The notes beneath the pieces were generated by a model, which made no database searches, had not been told where the DNA came from, and was given only the letters and a program-made list of their open reading frames with translations. The position numbers and the translations under genes are program-made. DNA of 64,000 nt from Cellulophaga tyrosinoxydans (GTDB lineage Bacteria; Bacteroidota; Bacteroidia; Flavobacteriales; Flavobacteriaceae): positions 434,001-498,000 of the forward strand of contig NZ_FWXO01000002.1 of the NCBI RefSeq assembly GCF_900176415.1, in the 5' to 3' direction. Numbering within the stretch: position 1 is the first letter of the stretch; every line of letters starts with the position of its first letter. This document shows, piece by piece, positions 59,923-64,000 of this stretch.

Positions 59923-60910
59923 TGAATCCAATACAAACGATTTGAATTTTGATAATCGCATTCCATTAGAAGAGTTAAAGAATGCAGTTGAAGAAATTAA
60001 AAAAGAACTTGCCAAGGTCATAATTGGCCAAGATAAGTTTATAGAATTATTAATTGTTTCGCTATTAATTGATGGGCATGTGCTTATTGAAGGTGTTCCG
60101 GGTATTGCCAAAACAGTAACTGCTAAATTGTTTGCCAAAACGCTAAAAACAGATTTTAGTCGAATTCAATTTACACCAGATTTAATGCCTAGCGATATTC
60201 TTGGTACCTCTATTTTTAATGTTAAAACATCAGAATTTGAGTTTAAAAAAGGACCCATTTTTTCTAATGTTGTGCTTATTGATGAAATAAACAGAGCTCC
60301 TGCAAAAACACAAGCCGCTATGTTCGAGATAATGGAAGAAATACAAGTTACTATGGATGGTACCACTTATAAAATGGAAGCTCCCTTTATGGTACTTGCT
60401 ACACAAAACCCAATTGAACAGGAAGGCACCTACGCATTACCAGAGGCGCAATTAGACCGTTTTTTGTTCAAAATAAAAGTGGATTATCCATCATTGGAGG
60501 AAGAAGTAAAAATTATTCAAACACATCATGACAGAAAGGGCACGAAACCTCAAGGTCTTATTAAACCGGTGCTCACTCCAAAAGAACTACAAGATTACAA
60601 ACAAAAAATACAGGAAATTGTAGTTGAAGAAAAAATCATACGCTATATCGCGGAAGTGATTGCCAAAACACGTAATCATCCACATTTATATTTAGGAGGA
60701 TCACCAAGAGCAAGTATCGCTACGTTAAATGCCGCTAAGGCTTTTGCGGCCATAGAAGGGCGTGATTTTGTGATACCTAACGATGTAAAAAAAGCTTTAG
60801 TTCCAGTTTTGAATCATCGTGTAATACTAACTCCCGAACGAGAAATGGAAGGTATGAGTACAGATAGTGTTATTAATATGATCATGGAGTCTGTTGAAAT
60901 ACCAAGATAA
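59912..60910 (+). CDS. MoxR family AAA+ ATPase
   Basis: 332 residues. Walker A VLIEGVPGIAKTVTAKLFA, with the MoxR-type Pro-Gly-Ile-Ala-Lys-Thr loop, Walker B VVLIDEINRAPAKTQAAMFEIMEE, sensor 1 LATQNPIEQEGTYALPEAQLDRF and sensor 2 GGSPRASIATLNAAKA. MoxR ATPases act as chaperones for assembly of partner complexes, often with DUF58 or VWA proteins, as here. Its overlap with DUF4350 indicates coupling. A heptamer repeat separates it from the DUF58 gene. Confidence 0.94.
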   Translation: MENNESNTNDLNFDNRIPLEELKNAVEEIKKELAKVIIGQDKFIELLIVSLLIDGHVLIEGVPGIAKTVTAKLFAKTLKTDFSRIQFTPDLMPSDILGTSIFNVKTSEFEFKKGPIFSNVVLIDEINRAPAKTQAAMFEIMEEIQVTMDGTTYKMEAPFMVLATQNPIEQEGTYALPEAQLDRFLFKIKVDYPSLEEEVKIIQTHHDRKGTKPQGLIKPVLTPKELQDYKQKIQEIVVEEKIIRYIAEVIAKTRNHPHLYLGGSPRASIATLNAAKAFAAIEGRDFVIPNDVKKALVPVLNHRVILTPEREMEGMSTDSVINMIMESVEIPR

Positions 60911-60913
60911 ATC

Positions 60914-60948
60914 AGAAGTTAGAAGTTAGAAGTTAGAAGTTAGAAGTT
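60914..60948. repeat. Heptamer tandem repeat (AGAAGTT x5)
   Basis: Five exact AGAAGTT copies at 60914, 60921, 60928, 60935 and 60942, three bases after the moxR stop and just before the DUF58 start. Same 7-base period as the 6930-6978 array but a different unit. Confidence 0.9.
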
Positions 60949-60960
60949 ATAAAAAAATAA

Positions 60961-62292
60961 ATGAAATTTTTAAAATCGTTTTACATACATAATACATTTT
61001 TTAGGTATATCGCAGTTCTTGCGGCGGTATTCATTATTTCGTATTGGGTAAAACCATTATACCCTATTGCTTGGGTTGCAACATTTATCTTACTCGCTTT
61101 ATTTTTTCTAGATATTTTTCTACTCTATGCCACTAAAAATGGTATCGATGCTAATAGAAGTGCTCCCAAAAAACTATCCAACAGCGATTTAAATCCAATA
61201 ACACTTAACTATCAGAGTTTTTACCCATTTAAAGTACTGATTAACATCATTGATGAATTACCTGTTCAATTTCAAAAAAGAGATTTTAATTATGTAACTG
61301 AATTAATTAAAGGAGAAAAGCGTCATTTTGAGTATACCGTAAGACCCGTAGATAGAGGGGAATATGTATTTGGTAACTTAAACGTTTTTGTATCTACAAC
61401 CTTACGTATTGTAAAGCGTAGATATGTTTTTCAAAAAGACCAAATGGTGCCCGTTTACCCAAGTATTATTCAAATGCAACAGTATGATTTTTTAGCTATT
61501 AGCAATAATCTTACAGAATTTGGACTTAAAAAAATTCGTAGAATTGGGCATACACAAGAATTTGAACAGATTAAAGAATACATACCAGGTGACGATTTTA
61601 GAACTATAAACTGGAAAGCAACCGCCAAGAATAGTCAGTTAATGGTAAACCAGTATCAAGATGAAAAATCGCAGCCCATCTATTCTATTATAGATACAGG
61701 TCGTGTTATGAAAATGCCTTTTAATGGCTTAAAACTATTGGATTATGCCATAAATTCTACTTTAGCATTTTCCAATGTTGCATTGAAAAAAAACGACAAA
61801 ACGGGAATGATTTCTTTCTCTAAAAAAATAGAAACTTTTTTGCCTGCTATTCAAAAACTCACCTACCTGAATACTATTTTAGAAAAGCTCTATAACATTA
61901 CAACCGCATTTACCGATTCGGATTTTGGTTTGTTATATGCTCATATAAAACGAAAAGTAAATCATAGAAGTTTGCTACTTTTTTACACAAATTTTGAGCA
62001 TATTTCTGCACTAAGAAGGCAACTTCCATTTTTAACGGCAATTGCTAAAAAACACGTATTGGTGGTCATCTTTTTTGAAAACACAGAATTGGAAGATTTA
62101 ATTACTTCTGATGCTGAAGATCTACAAAGCATTTACCACAAAACCATAGCTGAAAAATTTTCTTTAGAAAAACGTCTAATGCAAAAAGAATTACAGCAAT
62201 ACGGAATACAGACCATTCTTACCCGACCAGAGAATTTAACAATAAATACCATTAATAAGTATTTAGAGATTAAGGCTAGAGGTATTCTTTAG
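60961..62292 (+). CDS. DUF58 domain-containing protein (VWA-like)
   Basis: 443 residues. Two N-terminal membrane helices (about 14-45) precede a beta-rich domain and the DUF58 signature EFEQIKEYIPGDDFRTINWKATAKNSQLMVNQYQDEKSQPIYSIIDTGRVM. The D-T-G segment at the strand end corresponds to the MIDAS-like part of the VWA fold. It is the usual partner of MoxR. The spacer before it holds the AGAAGTT array. The module ends here: no BatA/BatB VWA genes follow. Confidence 0.92.
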   Translation: MKFLKSFYIHNTFFRYIAVLAAVFIISYWVKPLYPIAWVATFILLALFFLDIFLLYATKNGIDANRSAPKKLSNSDLNPITLNYQSFYPFKVLINIIDELPVQFQKRDFNYVTELIKGEKRHFEYTVRPVDRGEYVFGNLNVFVSTTLRIVKRRYVFQKDQMVPVYPSIIQMQQYDFLAISNNLTEFGLKKIRRIGHTQEFEQIKEYIPGDDFRTINWKATAKNSQLMVNQYQDEKSQPIYSIIDTGRVMKMPFNGLKLLDYAINSTLAFSNVALKKNDKTGMISFSKKIETFLPAIQKLTYLNTILEKLYNITTAFTDSDFGLLYAHIKRKVNHRSLLLFYTNFEHISALRRQLPFLTAIAKKHVLVVIFFENTELEDLITSDAEDLQSIYHKTIAEKFSLEKRLMQKELQQYGIQTILTRPENLTINTINKYLEIKARGIL

Positions 62293-62463
62293 ATTAATTT
62301 ATCAAATAAATTAATGCAATTCCTAAAAAACACGTATTGTAAACACTTATTTTTTGTAATCTTTTACGTCGATATTTTTAAGAATAAGCCTTGTTTTTTG
62401 GCTATTTTTTTTATCTTGACCCCATATTAAAAACCTAATAAGTTCCAAAACTCCCCAAACCAA

Positions 62464-62697
62464 ATGAATACGTATATTGCCGTCTACAAAGCCACCCATC
62501 GTGTTATTCAAATAGAAGAGTATTCTTGTTTTACATGGCAACAAGAAAGCGGTGATATAGATTTAGAAATGCTTTCAGGTAAGATAAAACGAGAACGATC
62601 CTTGCATTTTTTTAATTTAACGAGCCCTAAAGATTACCCTATTTCTATAGACGATCTAAGTATTACTATTGAAAAAACTGATGTTTTTAGAGGGTAA
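62464..62697 (+). CDS. Small hypothetical protein (doubtful)
   Basis: 77 residues, starts ATG 62464 after an AT-rich stretch. Sequence MNTYIAVYKATHRVIQIEEY...IDLEMLSGKIKRERSLHFFNLTSP is beta-strand-like with no signal peptide or membrane helix. I recognise no family. It is open on the plus strand in the direction of the surrounding genes and follows the DUF58 gene by 171 bases. It could be a real small gene, a decayed remnant, or chance. Confidence 0.4.
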   Translation: MNTYIAVYKATHRVIQIEEYSCFTWQQESGDIDLEMLSGKIKRERSLHFFNLTSPKDYPISIDDLSITIEKTDVFRG

Positions 62698-62869
62698 TTA
62701 ATAATACTATTACATAATTTTTTTGATCCTCGTTTTATTCAGCTTTGCCTCCATTTTTATATTTAAAAAATTGCGTATATCACAATACACATTCCGATTC
62801 CAGGAAAAATAATTTATTTTACATAGCTATAATCAATTGATTTACATTTAATTACAATTAAAATTATAA

Positions 62870-62892
62870 TTATTTTTAATTAATCTAAATAA
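62870..62892. repeat. Direct repeat, copy 1, upstream of the receptor promoter
   Basis: 23 bases ending AATCTAAATAA, recurring at 62932-62954 with one T/C difference. Copy 1 ends 2 bases before the -33 TTTG. Confidence 0.7.
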
Positions 62893-62894
62893 GC

Positions 62895-62926
62895 TTTGTG
62901 AGATATTAAATTTGTTTTTAGATTTG
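62895..62926 (+). promoter_or_regulatory. Predicted promoter of the TonB-dependent receptor gene
   Basis: TTTG at 62895-62898, a 20-base spacer and TAGATTTG at 62919-62926 match the Bacteroidota consensus. Start codon at 62957, leaving a leader of about 25 bases. Confidence 0.65.
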
Positions 62927-62931
62927 TCGTG

Positions 62932-62954
62932 TTATTTTTAATCAATCTAAATAA
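62932..62954. repeat. Direct repeat, copy 2, in the receptor leader
   Basis: Second copy of the 23-base repeat, between the predicted transcription start and ATG 62957. Two copies bracketing the promoter suggest a repressor site, possibly iron-responsive (inference). Confidence 0.7.
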
Positions 62955-62956
62955 AA

Positions 62957-64000
62957 ATGAAAAACATATCACAAATCATCTTCGTTTGCATCCTATTTTT
63001 TCAATGGTCTTATGCACAAGAATCTTATACTATTCATGGTAAAGTAGTTAACTCCGATCAACAAGGCTTAGAGGGCGCAACAGTAATTATAAATAACTCC
63101 AATAAGCATGCAATTACCAATAGTGAAGGAGAATTTACAATTACAGGTTTGGCATCAACAAGCTATAAAATATCTATCTCATTTATTGGCTACTTTAAAA
63201 AGGATATAATGGTGAAAATAGATAAAAATAAGATCACCTTACCTATAATTATTCTTGAGGAGAATGCAAGTAAACTTTCAGAAATTATTGTTTCAGGTAG
63301 CATTTTTAACAAAACTCCTAATGCCACAAAAGCAGGCATTAAGGTTTTAGATTTACCTCAAAGCGCGGTAGTTATTTCGCAACAAACCATAGAAGACCAA
63401 CAGGTAAATTCGATTACCGATATTTTAAAAAATACCAACGGTGTTTATATCAAGGGAACAACAGGTGGTTATCAAGAAGAAATTGCTGCACGTGGTTATA
63501 ATTTAGGTTCTAACAATACGTTTAAAAATGGTGTTCGCTATTTCAGTGGAATGATGACCGAAACAAGTGGCATTGAAAGCATGGAAGTACTAAAAGGTAG
63601 CGCAGCTATTTTATTTGGTAACGTAGAAGCCGGAGGAGTTATTAATATTATCACAAAAAAGCCTCGTTTTGATTTTGGCGGTAAAATGGGAATTACTTCT
63701 GGTAGTTTTAATCTATTTAAACCAGTTTTTGATGTATACGGACCAATTGGCGATTCTAAGAAAGTAGCTTTTCGTTTTAATGGTTCTTATGCAGCAGCGG
63801 ATAGTTTTAGAAATTTTGTAAATTCTGAGACTACCTATTTTAACCCTTCCTTTTTTTTTAAATTAAATTCCAAAACCACCTTACTGGTAGAGGCAGATTA
63901 TATTAAAGATCGCAGAACGCCAGATTTTGGTGCAGGGATAATAAACTATGAATTGGTTGATTTGCCACGTGAACAATTTGTTGGTGTAAAATGGGGCTAT
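62957..64000 (+). CDS. TonB-dependent siderophore-type receptor (3' truncated)
   Basis: First 348 residues visible; the frame runs to the window end. Signal peptide MKNISQIIFVCILFFQWSYAQ, then a CarboxypepD_reg-like domain (YTIHGKVVNSDQQGLEGATVIINNSNKHAITNSEGEFTITGL, 24-65), a TonB box region near 108 (LSEIIVSG), and the plug: DLPQSAVVISQQTIEDQQVNSITDILKNTNGVYI, RGYNLGSNNTFKNGVRY, SGIESMEVLKGSAAILFGNVEAGGVINIITKKP. The RGY/GSAA-x-LFG pattern marks the ferric-siderophore receptor branch. Barrel strands begin at about 245. Imports iron-siderophore through the outer membrane. Confidence 0.93.
   Translation, partial: MKNISQIIFVCILFFQWSYAQESYTIHGKVVNSDQQGLEGATVIINNSNKHAITNSEGEFTITGLASTSYKISISFIGYFKKDIMVKIDKNKITLPIIILEENASKLSEIIVSGSIFNKTPNATKAGIKVLDLPQSAVVISQQTIEDQQVNSITDILKNTNGVYIKGTTGGYQEEIAARGYNLGSNNTFKNGVRYFSGMMTETSGIESMEVLKGSAAILFGNVEAGGVINIITKKPRFDFGGKMGITSGSFNLFKPVFDVYGPIGDSKKVAFRFNGSYAAADSFRNFVNSETTYFNPSFFFKLNSKTTLLVEADYIKDRRTPDFGAGIINYELVDLPREQFVGVKWGY

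Noticed and set aside
60914-60948. Possible CRISPR-like array
   Set aside because: Seven-base perfect tandem units without spacers; a microsatellite, not CRISPR.
62347-62544. Minus-strand ORF of 65 codons over the 62464 gene start
   Set aside because: No homology, and the strand disagrees with the neighbours.

Overview
The window looks like chromosomal DNA of a member of the Flavobacteriaceae (phylum Bacteroidota). It is AT-rich and has no convincing Shine-Dalgarno sequences. Several promoters fit the Bacteroidota pattern TTG/TTTG-N17-20-TAnnTTTG. Marker families are typical of the phylum: a DnaX without its zinc module, DUF3822, DUF4126, head GIN (DUF2807), DUF4097-like beta-solenoids and a carboxypeptidase-regulatory-like TonB-dependent receptor. 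I cannot name the genus. The only gene-free stretch over 300 bases is 14926-15386, and it holds the RNase P RNA. I found no tRNA, rRNA, insertion sequence, prophage or CRISPR array.

Layout. 1-1.7 kb: the end of an RmlD-like SDR, a pterin carbinolamine dehydratase and a YebC/PmpR regulator. 1.7-6.2 kb: a minus-strand block of two secreted alpha/beta hydrolases and three poorly characterised proteins, the most accessory-looking part. 6.2-12.2 kb: a minus-strand series of RecD-like helicase, DUF4126, kdsB, HAD hydrolase, chloramphenicol-acetyltransferase-like protein, kdnB and acyltransferase. The kdsB/kdnB pairing points to 8-amino-Kdo in the lipid A inner core. 12.2-17.9 kb: DUF3822, rsmD, rnpB (minus), dnaX, miaE. 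17.9-25.3 kb: polyphosphate genes (sixA-like, ppk1, ppx), pdxH, then a pyrimidine cluster pyrR-pyrB-small ORF-DUF3291-rnz. 25.4-31.3 kb: rpsA, a LysM protein, cmk, lon.

31.4-34.4 kb: an ECF sigma factor, a probable anti-sigma factor and two exported repeat-rich beta-solenoid proteins. 34.4-41.2 kb: an UMF1-type MFS transporter, M48 lipoprotein peptidase, GH31 glucosidase and glycogen branching enzyme. 41.3-49.8 kb: a collagen-motif lipoprotein, msrB, lpd, small membrane proteins, aroQ, two outer-membrane proteins, xerD and a type II NADH dehydrogenase. 49.8-55.4 kb: an M20 amidohydrolase, a second ECF sigma/membrane pair, a PlsC-like acyltransferase, a CoA-type Nudix hydrolase, a cyclophilin lipoprotein and a TRIC channel. 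55.4-62.3 kb: a membrane module RDD / SpoIIM / multipass protein / DUF4129 / DUF4350 / MoxR / DUF58. The window ends inside a siderophore-type TonB-dependent receptor with a well-formed promoter bracketed by direct repeats.

Most genes are housekeeping. The strongest candidates for a second look are the kdsB-HAD-CAT-kdnB operon, the two ECF loci sharing a GTGTAAC element about 50 bases before non-ATG starts, the divergent Nudix/cyclophilin pair whose start codons overlap, a perfect 26-base palindrome between two outer-membrane protein genes, and the repeat-flanked receptor promoter.
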